Source: Piper betle (Eukaryota > Streptophyta > Magnoliopsida > Piperales > Piperaceae). Taken from it: a stretch of 64,000 nt of DNA. The notes beneath the pieces were generated by a model. The model saw only the letters and a list, made by a program, of their open reading frames with translations, made no database searches and was not told the DNA's origin. Position 1 is the stretch's first letter. Each line of letters starts with the position of its first letter. A program made the position numbers and the translations under genes. Positions 23,795 through 36,161 of the stretch are shown here, in pieces. The stretch lies in NCBI GenBank assembly GCA_033002965.1, contig JAURVB010013847.1, positions 1-64,000 on the forward strand, given 5' to 3'.

Positions 23795-25114
23795 ATAAGA
23801 GGACAACGTGAGTAATATTTATCATCTCTCTTTTAATCTGTTTCTATGTTTCATTCTGTTAAAGAGGAATAACTATCTTAATATTCAGTTGGAAACAGTT
23901 GTAGCTCTTCATGTGTAACAGTGGGAATTCTCTCTTTTTCTTTTTGTTGTTTTGGCTGCAGGATACGTTGTTGATGCAAGAGGGAAGACACAGAACAAAC
24001 ATTATTCAGCTTGAGTAAATTCTTCTCTCGTTTAATGTGTTTATTTATCTTTATTATGATTGCAAAGGGGTAGAAGCTAATAAATGTGAACTTTTTGGAA
24101 AAATGTGCGGTACGTGATGTGCTTGTGGTGATATGTTGTATGGTATGAACAAAAGAACATATGAATATTTTGGTTTTTCCTGATGTTGCTGCTCTGCCAA
24201 TTTGGACTGACTTTTGAAGGGCCCGGAGGGTTGCCAATGAGTTAGCGGTAATCCTCATTTTCTTGCCAGAATGTTATTACTGCTGCTGCTGCGAGCAAGG
24301 TTTGTGCTTCTTTGGACGAAATAGGTAGTCGCTCCGCTTGTGTGGCCTAACTTGCCCACAAGTCAGAACGGTTGGTATGAAAATATGGTGTATCGGTGTT
24401 CATTTTGGTTGTGAGATCAATGGATCCGTCGTCCTCAATTTCTGTGACTGAGTGGCTACCATTAATGATTTAGTTCATGGTGAAGTTGCTTCGTTTGTGT
24501 GGCCTAGCTTGCTCACAACAGTTCTGTATGGTAATATGGTGCCTCGGTAGCAATTTGAGCAATCTATCAGCTAAATTCTATGTTTCTTATTGAGGTTTTT
24601 GAAGGCCGTAGAGGTTTTAGTTTGTTATTTATACTACAATTTTTAACTACAAATAACTCCTACAAAATTATTTGAATTATCAATTTCATTACTAGAAAAT
24701 ATCATAAGCCTAATGTGAGAGGGAGACGTTTTTCTTTTCTTAGAAAAAGAGGAAAATGTGAAGGAAAAGAAATGAAGTTTAACAATTGGAAAAGTACATT
24801 GCTTGATATTCATACCTAGCTTTGGGGGAAAAAATCATAAACAGCTGCTTGGATGACAGGTCCCAGACCCAAATAAAATGTTCCAGCTACCATGCTGATA
24901 CATGTGTTCAAGTGCAACTTCTTCGATGTGATATGGAGATTTTTATGTGTTTGTTTCAAGCCGAGGCCACTGAAAATTCTGCCACTGTTAAAGCAATAAT
25001 TTACACATTGTGATCATCGAAGACTCTAACAATGCTGCTTGGAAAGAAGAAAAGATTATAAGAATGCTTTAGATGTCCAGGATCAGAAGCATTTCAACAT
25101 AATCAAACTATCGT
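23795..25114. other. Intergenic between ERF-VII and RBR pseudogene 1
   Basis: This holds the 3' flank of the ERF gene and the 3' flank of the minus-strand RBR pseudogene. No gene or mobile element is recognised. The frames at 23878-24258 and 24822-25013 have no support. Confidence 0.4.
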
Positions 25115-26140
25115 CTATCGCTTGCAGGCATCGCAGCAGGCATTGTGTACATCCCTTCGAGCTCCACAAAGAAAGCAGAAAGGGTGTTTGCAGCTGATGA
25201 TAAAGAACAAAAAATACATCGCACAATCATTGAAATGATAATAAAATCATTTGTTTAACGTAGAAAAGACTAACCCTGTCACGATTTGAGTCTTCTACTT
25301 CTACTTCAATGCGGCAACAATTAGAACAATACTAGCATACGCTAACAATCATCCTCCTTTATCCAGGCTTGACAAGTAGCAATTTATGAACACATTGGAA
25401 GTCACAATTGAAAGAAAAGGTGCGAGAAAAGTAGGAAATGAAGATCACCTGCAGACAATGAATAAGCAACCAGAAACCTTCTCTACATAATACCCACGCC
25501 CGGGGCACCTTCCCCATTTCCTGTCGGCACAATCGATGTCACTATGCCAAGGAGTTCTGTGCTGGGCACAAAATAGCCGGTGACAATGTGGGCACTCTGC
25601 CTCTCTGATCACAACCTTCCCGTCGTCCAATAAAAGAGCAGAGCAATCTTTGTAGGAGCAGTAGAACTTGAGCTGCTCTCCAATGGATCCCTCGCATAAG
25701 ATCTTACCCCACAGCATAAAGACTTCGAATGGGACGATGAACTGGCAAAGCTGGGGATCAAGAACGGTCGGACAACCATGTTCGGGGCAAGTCACGGCTG
25801 CGCAATTCTCTTCCACTTAAGCGGTGATGTGGTGGCGGAAACAGTCGGAGCAGAATGCATGCGAGCACACCCTAGTGGTAAAAGACTCGGAAACGGAGAG
25901 ACTCCATGCATATCTTGCAGTACACACTGGGTTGGCTCGGACCGCTGGACTGCTGGTTCGATGAAGACGAAGACGATGACGGTTTGCTATTGGAGACGCC
26001 TGTATCTTCTTCAATATAGGTTTCGTCCGAGAAGGGGAGGACGTCGCTGCCAGCCGGGGACTGCGACGGACTTGGCGAGTGGGGGCTCCCAACCCTTGGA
26101 TGGTCGCTTGCTTGGGACAAGAGGAAGATGGGGAAGACAT
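25115..26140 (-). pseudogene. RBR (RING-IBR-RING) E3 ubiquitin ligase pseudogene 1
   Basis: Two exons, 26140-25449 and 25193-25115, have a normal GT/AG junction inside RING2. The RBR order is readable: RING1 (VYCKICMES, then RVCSHAFCSDC), IBR (FYCSYKDCSALLLDDG, then AECPHCHRLFC) and RING2 with the catalytic-cysteine region VEKVSGCLFIVC, ending HPFCFLCG...CDACKR. Lesions: a one-base gain (or two-base loss) after CKICMES near 25900; a TAA stop at 25819-25817 where a Lys codon is expected; a His in place of an IBR cysteine (CAQH); loss of the IBR-RING2 linker; and Arg for the second cysteine of RING2 (CPGR). Because several are substitutions at zinc ligands, decay is real and not an assembly artefact. 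RBR enzymes transfer ubiquitin through a RING2 cysteine thioester. A second decayed paralogue lies at 34635-35501 in the same orientation. Confidence 0.85.
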
Positions 26141-26322
26141 GGTGGAATTGGGATCAAGAAGTCGTAAGATGGATGGATTTGGAATGTGGAGTGGAAGGAC
26201 CCAACCGACCGAACCAAATTTCCAAACTCCCCTCGGCCGACCAATTTTCAAACCAAATTGAATCCGACTTTTCTCCAAAACCGAATAGTCAGTTTATTAG
26301 AAACTAAAATTATTAAGCATAT

Positions 26323-29300
26323 TGTAAAACCCAACTTTGGGTTAAAGTTTTACCCGTTTATAATTTTGCCTAATTCAACCTAATCTTGAGTCTGTTCGAA
26401 TAAGGTTGATCTATACTAGTTTTTAGACCATAAGTTTGGGGCTTAAATGACCTTGTAAGTATATTATGGAAGTTAAGTATGCCTTACATGTATATAATAA
26501 TTTTAGTTATGTTAAAGCAGAGTATGAGTTATCAGTGCATATAAGAGGTATATGGATTTTTTTATATGTTTGCTAGAGTTTGATTGCTAGATCTAGGTCG
26601 TTGCGGTGTTTAGTAGTCGTTCAAGATTTCCAGGGATCTCATTTACAAGTATCATAGAGATTTTAGACCATTAGATTACCCCTATAGGCCCATTTTGATT
26701 TGAGTAATAGATTTTCACTTGATTAAGTACAAAGTTTCGAGCCATGTTTATCCTTTTTGTTTCAATTTTTGCATATATAATCATTTTTAGGACTTATGTT
26801 AATTTTAACATTGGAAGGTCTTGATCAGAGTTTTTCGTGTATATATATATATATCATATCATATACTTTAGGTGGGACCCACCAAACCCACAAGTTGCCA
26901 GATGGTTCAGATCACACCACGTGGCAAGATCTGGACCATTCAATAAAAATTAAAACCAAAAGCTTAAGTTTTTCCCATTATTTTGGACTGTTACACCCTA
27001 GCCCTGCTGTCACTTTAAGCTGCCTTCAGCCCTCTAGCCACTGGACCAGTATGATTGTGACTGCCTTGTAGCTAGTTATCATTTCATACTATTCACCAGC
27101 ACCGATGCGACTGTAGCAGCTGTTGGCAAAGATTTATTTATCACCGATTTCTACCGCTACCATAGCCTTTCAAATCATTTTTTGGCACTGCCAAGCCTCC
27201 TCCAATGAAGCCGATCACACGAACAATTTTCCTGAGCTAAGATCTTCATTTTGAGACCACCCAAGTTGATCGATCATTGGCGACTCCACCTACCCAACGG
27301 TGATTTCCTCATCGCCACCACCACCATGTTTTTCATTGCCTAAGCCATTAATCCTGACCAGCGGCAACCCCAGCGTTGCATCTGTTGGCGATTAGGCGAC
27401 GGGCATCGTCATCCAGCTTGCCTGTGTCCACGTCTGACTAGCCATTACCGTGTTTGCCCAGCCCTCATTCCTCTTCACATGTCCGTGTCCATGTCATGTC
27501 TGCTTAGCCAACCCAATTCAACCCATTTTTCAGTTAACCCAAATTGAGTTAACTTGGCCTGACTCGGTTCTGTTAAACCATTCGACTTGGTCTAGTTCAT
27601 CTAATTGACTCGACACCTATTTTTAGGTGTTTCTTGACCCATTTTGGTGATTCGAAAACTACTATATTAGTTTAAATGTATATTTACATAATTTAGTATG
27701 TTTAAATGTTATGATTATTTATTATTATTTATTTTATTTATTTATTCATTATTATTCACTTCTTGTTATTTATATATTTATTGATTATAATGCTTATTTA
27801 TTAGATTATTTATTAATATTATTGATATATTTACTTATTATTATTAATCTTATTAATATTTACTAAGTTTTATGTATTTATTTATTTATCTATTTATTTG
27901 TTCCCGTGTATGTTATTATTTATGTATATTAATTAGGTATTTCTGAATTAGATAGCTATACTATTATTATTATTCATAATTAATTAATATTAATCATTTA
28001 TTTATTCATCTATTTATCAATTTATTTATTTATTTTTATGTTTACTAACACAAGTATATATTGATATTTACTCGTATTAGCTCGAATATTTATATAGTAT
28101 AATTATATTATTATTTTATTATTATAATATTATTTATTTTCATGTATTTATTAGCTATCTATCTTTCCATGAGTTTGTTTATTTATTTATTTATTATTTT
28201 CTTTATTATCTCTATTTGTGTCCTGGATGTTTAATTGTTGGTTTTAGCACAGTTTTTTTATTGTGATGTTAATGATGATGTGAGCACACACCGCTGACAT
28301 ACATCATATAGAGATGTTAGTATTTTATTTGGCAGTGGGTTTCGATATAGGTTTCAAAGTCTAAGCTCGCTGTAAATGAGACATTACACTTAGACCTTGG
28401 ACTACAAGTCCTTTAGGACTTTTCTCATCTTTATCGCTATAATTTGTTGTGAATTTGCTTTTCAGATTGTAGGACGTGTTAAGTAGCTATTTTATAAGAC
28501 TCCACTTAACACGAGTCATTTAGACGTATTTTACTTCTATGATTAATAATTCTTGAGAATGAGATCCATCGAGTTACTTCTGTGATTAATAATTTTGCCT
28601 TCGAACTTATTATATATATCTCTTTTTAGGCCTATATATGATTTTATAGAGTTTTTACTGAGATGAGGAATGGTGAAACCGATTCACACGTACCATGAGC
28701 AGGTGCACATTCAAGTCACAACGGACTATAGATTAGTGAGAGGGTTATTTCATTTCCGAGAGATCTTGATAACTCTGCATTTTAAGTTCCTTACACCTTG
28801 AGAAACTTGGAGATTTACACGTACTGTTTAGAATAATGCACGTTCGGACATGTGCTTCTAAGAGTACTTAAGACAACTGCCTTAGAGTACTCAGCCTTTG
28901 TGTTTAAGGATAGGAGATATACGAAGAAAATGAAAGGGTTTAGGGTATACTCGTAGTCCAAAGGGATTAAAAAAAGAGAAAATATCAAAATATGCATCAG
29001 TAGACCAGTTAGTTCAGGTATAGTTACAAAAATTAGAATCGGATCGGAAGGAAGTCATTGAATCAAACTAATTCATAAAAAATAGGACAAGAATCAGCTA
29101 AAATTGATGGGTTATTAATTATAGAATATGTTATTTTGTTGTTATAGTGTGTATTATATTTTGTAGTATTTTTTCATAATTTTTGGATTTTTTGAATTAT
29201 TTGAAGTTATTTATTAATTTTGATTTGTATAGGAGTCGAGTCAACTTTTAATTATAAAAATGCCACCGACCATTTCCTTCCTCCTGATTCTCTCTCTCCG

Positions 29301-30147
29301 ATCATTGACGTGCCGCCCCTCCACCTCCACCGACTCTGCCTCTAGCTGCTGTGGCACCGCTAGCCGGCCCCACCCAATCTGCCCCACCTGCACCACCCCA
29401 GCTGGCCCCACCCATCCCTAGTGCTTATTGTCCCGCCCCCATTATCATTACCCCCCACTTTGTCGCCCACCCCTGTCCTCGCCCTTGCTGCCCCATCCCC
29501 CGCCACCTTCTTAAATCAACTCAAATTGGCCGATTCATGGATTAGCTCAAATCGGGTGGAATCGATTTAAATCGCCCAATTCACGGACTGATTTTTACCA
29601 TGACCAATTTGCATACTTTTTGAAACGGAATCCTTCCGATCAGATTTAAATTGATTGATTCCACTTGAAATCGACCAATTTTTTCAACCACGAGTTTAGG
29701 ATGCTACCTAGTCGGTAGCCTGGTAGCTCTTTAGTAAATGCCTTTATGGAGAACTCACTGGAAATATATAATAATTTTTTTAAATGAGAGTCATCTCTCA
29801 TTTGACGGTTTGATATTTAGTTATTTTTCGGACCAGTGACATTCATTATTAATGTTTTTCATATTACATATGTAGGTCTTGTGTTCCTTAGTTGTCTTTG
29901 GTTAGAGAATAGATAAATGTTACACACACTTGAGCTCAATGCACTTATTCATATTGATACATTTATTTATATTTGATGAGTTTTCACATTTATTTAGTAA
30001 TGTCTTCCATTCTTGAGATCCCAGGAGAGTTGTTTTAATTTATATTATTAATCCAGTCTTCCAAGTTAGCAGCTTTAGACATGACTCGACTTGATCGTAG
30101 CATTTATGATTTAATTCTTAGGTGAATCGAAATCAAGGGGTATTACA
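26323..30147 (+). mobile_element. Solo LTR, 3.8 kb, with 5-bp target duplication CATAT
   Basis: It starts TGTAAAACCC (26323) and ends GGGGTATTACA (30147), giving the TG...CA ends and short inverted termini of an LTR. CATAT occurs directly before (26318-26322) and directly after (30148-30152), a perfect target duplication. I see no second LTR inside, no primer-binding site after the end and no gag-pol, so it is a solo LTR left by recombination, or a large non-autonomous element of unusual form. A TIR element is nested at 29021-29690, so the original LTR was about 3.15 kb. A 5'-truncated relative lies at 4040-6808. Long LTRs of this size are best known from Ty3/gypsy lineages, but lineage cannot be assigned here. 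Confidence 0.85.
29021..29690. mobile_element. TGGTTG-family TIR element, copy 2, nested in the solo LTR
   Basis: The left end TAGTTACAAAAATTAGAATC and the right end on the other strand TGGTTGAAAAAATTGGTCGA are inverted. The sequence matches copy 1 (2353-2998): GTCGAGTCAACTTTTAATTA, a following ATGCCAC, a C-rich core (about 29310-29510), and AAATCG-type subterminal repeats. Outside it the flanks align across the gap with the other LTR copy (about 6400-6430), which shows that it inserted into the LTR. Confidence 0.7.
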
Positions 30148-30532
30148 CATATATTAAAATTAATTATAATTTTGATAATAATTCAAATTATAACATGATT
30201 TAACTATCATAATCATATTCAAAAGCATTCTATATATAGATATTATATTAAACATCTCAAATAAATTACAAATAAATCAAAATAAATTATTAATAACTAA
30301 CATAAAACGTGAATTTTAAGGTTGTTTTAAAAATAATTTTTGTTTCTTCAACTGATTTCAATTTGGCTTGGTGCCAAAATTCTTTTAAAACAAAACCGAA
30401 TCGGCAATTTCGTTTAAGTTCAATCAGTTAATTTGGTCCAGGTCGAAGTTTGCTCAACCCTACTTGGGGGCAATCTAGGAGAAACTTATCCAAGGTCACC
30501 CTAAGAGGTGCTCATTTGGCAGCAAGGTGAGT
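30148..30532. other. Short spacer between nested element groups
   Basis: AT-rich, with a stretch at 30340-30450 containing ACTGATTTCAATTTGGCTTG and GGTCCAGG-type words like degraded TIR-element DNA. Nothing definite. Confidence 0.3.
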
Positions 30533-32066
30533 CGGGTGTTGCTCAATTCAAGCTAAACTCGTTTGATTTCGAGTTCGAATGAGATAATAGGTATTTGAGT
30601 CAATTCAAGTTCAAGTTAGCTTAATTTGTATTTATTGATGTTATTTTTTCATATAATTCAAAGTTAAAAATTGGTTTATAATTAAAACATTTCAAGTTTG
30701 ACATAATTATGCATAAAAGATAATTTAATCATGCATAAATTTATTTATATTTGATATCATATAATAATAGTTTATAATTTATTTATATTTATATTAAGAA
30801 ATTTAAGATAAATATGACCAAAAATCTTATTCTTTATATAAAGTATCGAGTTTCGAGTCTAACTAAGATGTGCAAGTACAATGTTAAGTGTTTAAAATAT
30901 ATAATATTTACCCATGTTTTTAATATGATTTTGTACTTCCCGGGTATAAACATTATTAATTAAGTAATATTTTACTTTATTATTTTAATTAATTAATATT
31001 TTATTATATATGCTTAACTTTGATGTTTTAATGCAGAAAAAGATGAATAAATTAAGCTTTGGATTTGATTGGTCATGACACTTGGCCCCACCAATTCATG
31101 GTGTTCAATGGAGTCGAACAGTTGGAAACTTAAAGGGACATTATAATTAAATAGATTACGTTGATTTGTGAACACCCTCTTCGAATTCTTGTATCTCCAC
31201 TTCTATATAAAGGGGTGGTCATTTGTTGTTATGATATCTCATCTCTTGGCTTTAGATTGTAGTAGAAGTAGTAGTTTTAGTTTTTGTAATTTCTTTCTCT
31301 TTCGTAATAAAAGTTAGTTTCTTCTTTATATTATTTTTCTTTATATTATTTTCTATTTTTATGGAGTAGTTTTATATTTCGTTCTAGAGAAGAATGGAAC
31401 TTAACATGATTTAATTGAATTCATTTCAAGCTCTTCATGTTCTAAATGCTAAGAATAGATTGATCACCTATTTCTTAGATCATGAGGTTTAATTAGATTT
31501 TGGGAGAAATTAATTAAATTAGTCATTGATAATTCATCATACGACGAGTCTTTTGACTTATTTGTCGTTGTGGTCGGAAGATACACAACACCGTGCGGTT
31601 GTAAGGCAATTCTTAATGCGTTATTTTGTTGATTAATTAATTATCACCGGGAGGTAGGAATTGAGGCAAAATAATAGAAGCATGAAGGAGCGGGAGCCAC
31701 CATGTCATATCATTATCCTAGATCGACAATCCGAGGGATCGACAATCCGATGGAATAAAAGATAACAGTAAGATTTGATGAAGATTAAATTGATGAAGGA
31801 AAATTCGACTTTAGAACAAGTTTTATAATTTTAATATCGCTTTTAATTTAAAGTTATTAATTTTTGTTTTGTTCCTCATTTTATTTTCTTTAATTAATTA
31901 TAGGAAATTTATCTCCCTGTGGGACGATACTCGATTTATCATTATATTACTTGTTTCGACCGTGTATATTTGCACGTCATTGAAAATAGTCTAACATACA
32001 AGCCCAGACTTGACTCGTTTTAAGTCTATCGAGCTAAATCGATTTTAATCGAGTTTTGAACACCCT
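30533..32066. repeat. GAGTCGAG-type repeat, copy 3, split by an insertion
   Basis: The left end GGGTGTTGCTCAATTCAAGC and the right end on the other strand AGGGTGTTCAAAACTCGATT are inverted-repeat-like. The left 330 bp align with the repeat at 19303-19715. The match is interrupted at 30864 and resumes at 31996 with GACTTGACTCG-type sequence, exactly where an 8-bp duplication brackets an insert. Confidence 0.6.
30864..31987. mobile_element. 1.1-kb insertion with perfect 8-bp target duplication AGTCTAAC
   Basis: AGTCTAAC at 30856-30863 is repeated at 31988-31995. The insert has roughly inverted ends: ATGTGCAAGTACA near the left, and ATGACGTGCAAATA near the right on the other strand. Inside are a TATA-like CTATATAAAGG (31203-31213) and an AATAAAA signal (31305-31311), in LTR-like order. 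The 8-bp duplication points to hAT, while the internal signals look like an LTR, so class is unresolved. No coding frame is present. Confidence 0.65.
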
Positions 32067-34634
32067 AGTCACCTACTCTCGAGTCCTTGACCGGTTGTCT
32101 TATCCTAGTGATCAAAATTTTAAATATTTACAAATTATTATATCAAATTTGTAAATAAAGAGGTATATGCGTAAGCTACATCTCATATAGCTTATATGTG
32201 CTACACTTTTCATTTGGAGCAATTTAGTAGGTCTCTACTCAAAATCCACATAAATAAATATAAAAATAAACAATAAGGGTGTTTATAAAATTTTGACTCA
32301 ATCTTATACTTCTACCCCTTTTATTTTAATAATCAAAGTATGCACTTTACTTTAAATACACGTAAAACTCATTATATGGGCCCCATTAGAAAAAGTTTAA
32401 AATTAGATCTGTAGCTTATATAAGCTACATGGAATATAGTTTATCTTAATTTTTCTTTTATAAATAATATCGAACATATAGCCAAAATTTTAAATATTGT
32501 ATTAATTATTATTTCAAATTTACAAATAATACTAGGTACATTTGGTTTAATCAAGTTCAAATATTGAATTTTAAAATTATAAATAACATATTTTATTAGA
32601 CATTAAATTTTTATTAATATTTAATTAAATATTGGCTAAAATAATATATTTTCCTATTAAAAACTAGATTTTAAGAAAATATTAAATTTAAGAATTAAGT
32701 ACGAATTAAAATAATATAAATATATAAACCACACTTGATTTAAAGAAAATACGTAATATTCCAAATCGGACCAGCCAATATCATCTCCCATAACCTCAAT
32801 CTTCATGGCCTCACTCAACCATAATTTAATAATAAATTGTAAGAGTAATTTAAAATGTGAGAATTTTAGTTAAATTTGAATGGTGGATCACCAGACAATT
32901 AATTGAACAAAGCTTTTGGCCAGCTTAGCTCAGTTTACTCAGGGCATAAACATGGCCAAAATTTTACCATTGGAATGGACACATGAATTGCTGAGTATTA
33001 TAACACCCAGATTCTAATTCACTTTCAAACCAGATTAGAACAGTTACGATGGATCTAATTAATTATTAATATGATTAAGTTGGTCAATTAAAACCCAACA
33101 AATATATCTAAACCCTTCCGATGTTTCAAGATGAAGAACACCATTAATGCACAAGTAATCTATGACAAGATGTTCAACCCTAATAGGCAATACTATATAA
33201 ATAACATATTAGGAAATTCATCAAAATAATTAAGTAAATGATAAAATTTAATAAATTCATGGAACGAAGAAACGTACAAGGCCTCCCCTCTAAATATAAT
33301 AAAAGATCAACATGTATAATGGGATATAATATAACAAGTAATAAGAAGTATATCATACCATTATTGAACATAAGACATAAAGTGGCGTCTTAACTAATCT
33401 GCTGATTACACCCTACATAATTGATAAAGAGAACTCAAAGTGACTCAAATATGTCTAGAGCATGAACAATAATAATAAAATACAAAACTAATAGCCAAAA
33501 TAGATGATAGATGTCACAAAATAGATAACAACAATGGGACTAATAGCACAATGACATGTGCATGTGCATGCAAAATATCGCAGCTCATCCGCCATGGCTG
33601 ACATCTCTTGTTTTCATTACTCACCTATAATATAAAGTAAAAAAGCTAAATAATTAAACTAACAAATTAGTGCTGACTTTTTATAAAACTAAACAAACAT
33701 ATATATTATAATTGGACACTCAAGAACAATTATCGAGGAGCCACCCTACTACATGCATGGAAGCATCCTGGATTGAACTAGTAAGACGTGGCTCTAGACA
33801 ATATCAATAATGATCCCACTCTAAACTTAGGAAATTAATTATCCTAAGCCCTCTAAACTTCTCTATCAGTCGTAGCCCAAAGCACAAATGCTAGCTGAGT
33901 ACTATCAAAGAGATGCCTTCAATACTTTATGATACCTCAAATTTAAACATGCATTATACACATTAATATTTGTTTACTCTACACCCGTATAGGTGTGAGA
34001 AAATTAAATATATATAAATATCATGATCTCCCAATATAACGATCCGCTCATATAACACAGTCTTGTATATACAACGATAACTCACTTTGCTGATAGTGTC
34101 TAATGCGACCATGATAGTGTCTAATGCGACCATTATATATTTTAGAATATAAAGACCCTCATCTTACCCTCGGTCCCCACACATAACCCACTAGGAGTAA
34201 TGGTAAAATATAAAGACTGCCCGGCGATTATAAAACCCCAATTGGGGTTGCAAGTTTAAAAAGTACTCTTTATGACTTTCCACATCCCTCTCTTATCAAT
34301 ATATTACCATGTTACTTTAGTTTGATGCATTTTATTATACAAAAAGCCTCTGCAAATGTTATTATACAAAGAGCCTCGTCAAACAACATTTACAATATTT
34401 CAAACAAATTATTAATATATGTGCTCAAATGCAACTCCATCGGTATAAAAAGCCTCTTCAAATAAAGTAAATTTGATACGCCTGATCGCGATAAGGTGGA
34501 TCCGTAATGTAACTCATAAAATATTTCTATTTAATACCTCAAAGTCGTCTCACCAAGGTTTTTAGTATCTAAAGCTGCAGATCGACTGTTTTTAGAATAA
34601 AAAAGGACTGAATATTTCAGGATCACCAAATATG
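32067..34634. other. AT-rich intergenic region
   Basis: No gene is recognised. TATAACACCCAGATTCTAAT near 33000 resembles the reverse complement of the long-LTR 3' end (about 6775-6808), so an eroded third copy in the opposite orientation may start here, but the match fades after some 40 bp. A perfect 21-bp tandem duplication (TGATAGTGTCTAATGCGACCA) lies at 34091-34132. Confidence 0.35.
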
Positions 34635-35501
34635 TTACCTATTGATTCCATTGCATGTAGCACAGGCGTGTGATCCTTGAATCCAATTACAACCTTCACA
34701 AATATAGCAGAAAGATCGTTTGTACCTGAGAAATTAAATATGATGTAGAATCAAATTAAATGATAGATCAAGTGTACAACCTTTTAACATTAACAAGTTA
34801 AAACAAGCTGCCAGTTAATTGCGAATTAATTAAAGGACAATTAGAGCATGCAAATTAAATTATTACGAAGATCATCACCTGCAACGTACGTAATTACACC
34901 CACTACTCTTTTCGACACAAAACCCACATTGGGGACACTTCTTCCATTTCTTGTGTTTGGCAAGATTCCTCAACATGATATCTTCTTTCTCCCTTTCATG
35001 CTTTCCCAGCTTGTGAAACTTATAACCTGATCCCACTGTGCCATGGAGTTTTACATTGGGCACAACCAATCTTGCGACAATGTGGGCACTGCGCCTTCTT
35101 TATCAACACCTTCCCTACTTTGTCGTTCAACAAGAGAGTAGAGCAATCTTTGTAGGGGCAGTAGGATTTAAACTGCTCCTCAAGGGAGCTCTCGCACAGG
35201 ATCTTACCCCACCGCTCGAAAACGTCGGATGAGATGGCGGATTGACAGAGCTGGCCTTGCCATTAGTTTCTGGGCATCTCACTTTGGTGACATTCTCTTT
35301 AACTTTGCCGGCGACGAGGTGGCCTATACACTCGGAGCAAAAGACATGCAAACAGCTCTGGACGGTAAAAGACTTCGTGGCAGGGACGCGCTCCGTGCAT
35401 ATCTTGCTGTAAATAGTACGTCGTATTGACTTTATTTCATCGTCATATACATCTATTATATGGGTTTTGTTGGAGAAGAGAGAAGATACGTGGTTGATCA
35501 C
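34635..35501 (-). pseudogene. RBR E3 ubiquitin ligase pseudogene 2
   Basis: Exon 1 (35501-34879) and exon 2 (34725-34635) are joined by GT/AG inside RING2, the same intron position as in pseudogene 1. RING1 reads YSKICTERVPATKSF then HVFCSECIGH, with the first ligand cysteine replaced by Ser. The frame shifts after KVRCPE (near 35265). In a second frame the IBR follows (GQLCQSAISSDVFERWGKIL, YCPYKDCSTLLLND, QCPHCRKIGCAQCKTPWHSG). The frame shifts again near 35030, and the linker and RING2 follow (KKWKKCPQCGFCVEKSSGCN, then YVRCR). Across the splice a Tyr replaces the next zinc-binding Cys before KRSFCYICEG. Unlike pseudogene 1 it keeps the IBR-RING2 linker and a normal CPQC. At least two frame breaks and two ligand changes make function very unlikely. 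Confidence 0.85.
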
Positions 35502-35710
35502 TCCTTGGTTCTTATAATGAAAGAGGTGCTAATGAATTGAATTGAGCCCTAGCTAGTTTTCCAGCAAATCTCTGTGCAACCTTTTGGAAAATTTTTAGGC
35601 CTGCCACCTCTTTGAGTGTAGATCATATAGCTTGCCGAGCAGCAAAAATTTCCCTCACTGCGAGTCCAAACTATGCCAAATACCTCTTTTTTATAACCAT
35701 TTTGTTTGTA
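35502..35710. other. 5' flank of RBR pseudogene 2
   Basis: Former promoter side of the pseudogene. Nothing else is visible. Confidence 0.3.
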
Positions 35711-36161
35711 AGGTGTTTGGTTGCGATTTTTTTCATCATTTTTTTTAATAAATAAAAATAAAAATAAAATGGGGTATAAAGGTATTTATTTGATAGAACA
35801 TATATCAAATAAAAAAAATGCAAGAGCGTTCGTAATATATGAACCCCATCTTCTTTCCCTGCTCTCTTCTTGTTTCTTCGGGTATGTCTCCATCCTTTTC
35901 ATCCATTTTATTTTCTTGTAAATTTTTTTTGCAGTAGGGGAGCGGAGGGGAGGGGAGGGGGCAGGGAGGAGGGGAAGGAGAGGGGGATGGACATGGTGGA
36001 GGGGAGGGGAGAGGCGGGCAAAGGGGAGGGGGCGGACGAGGGGACAGGGGGAAGGAGGAGGGGAGGGGCGGACATCGGCGAGGCGGGACAGTGGGATGGA
36101 AGGGGCGGAAGTGGGGAGAAATATTTTAAAAGTAAAAATGTTTTTTTTTGCCAAACAAGGC
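35711..36161. mobile_element. Probable MITE with G-rich core
   Basis: The left end GGTGTTTGGTTGCGATTTTT and the right end on the other strand CCTTGTTTGGCAAAAAAAAA are inverted and resemble common plant hAT/MITE termini. The core (35937-36118) is an almost pure G/A strand with many GGGG runs, which gives long Pro/Arg- or Gly-rich false frames. No target duplication is clear. Confidence 0.5.

Noticed and set aside
26323..30147. The idea that this is a complete LTR element with two LTRs
   Set aside because: No direct repeat of the 5' end is seen near the 3' end, and no primer-binding site or polyprotein is present. Solo LTR fits better.
33000..33060. Start of a third long-LTR copy in reverse orientation
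   Set aside because: Similarity covers only about 40 bases and cannot be followed. Not enough to annotate an element.
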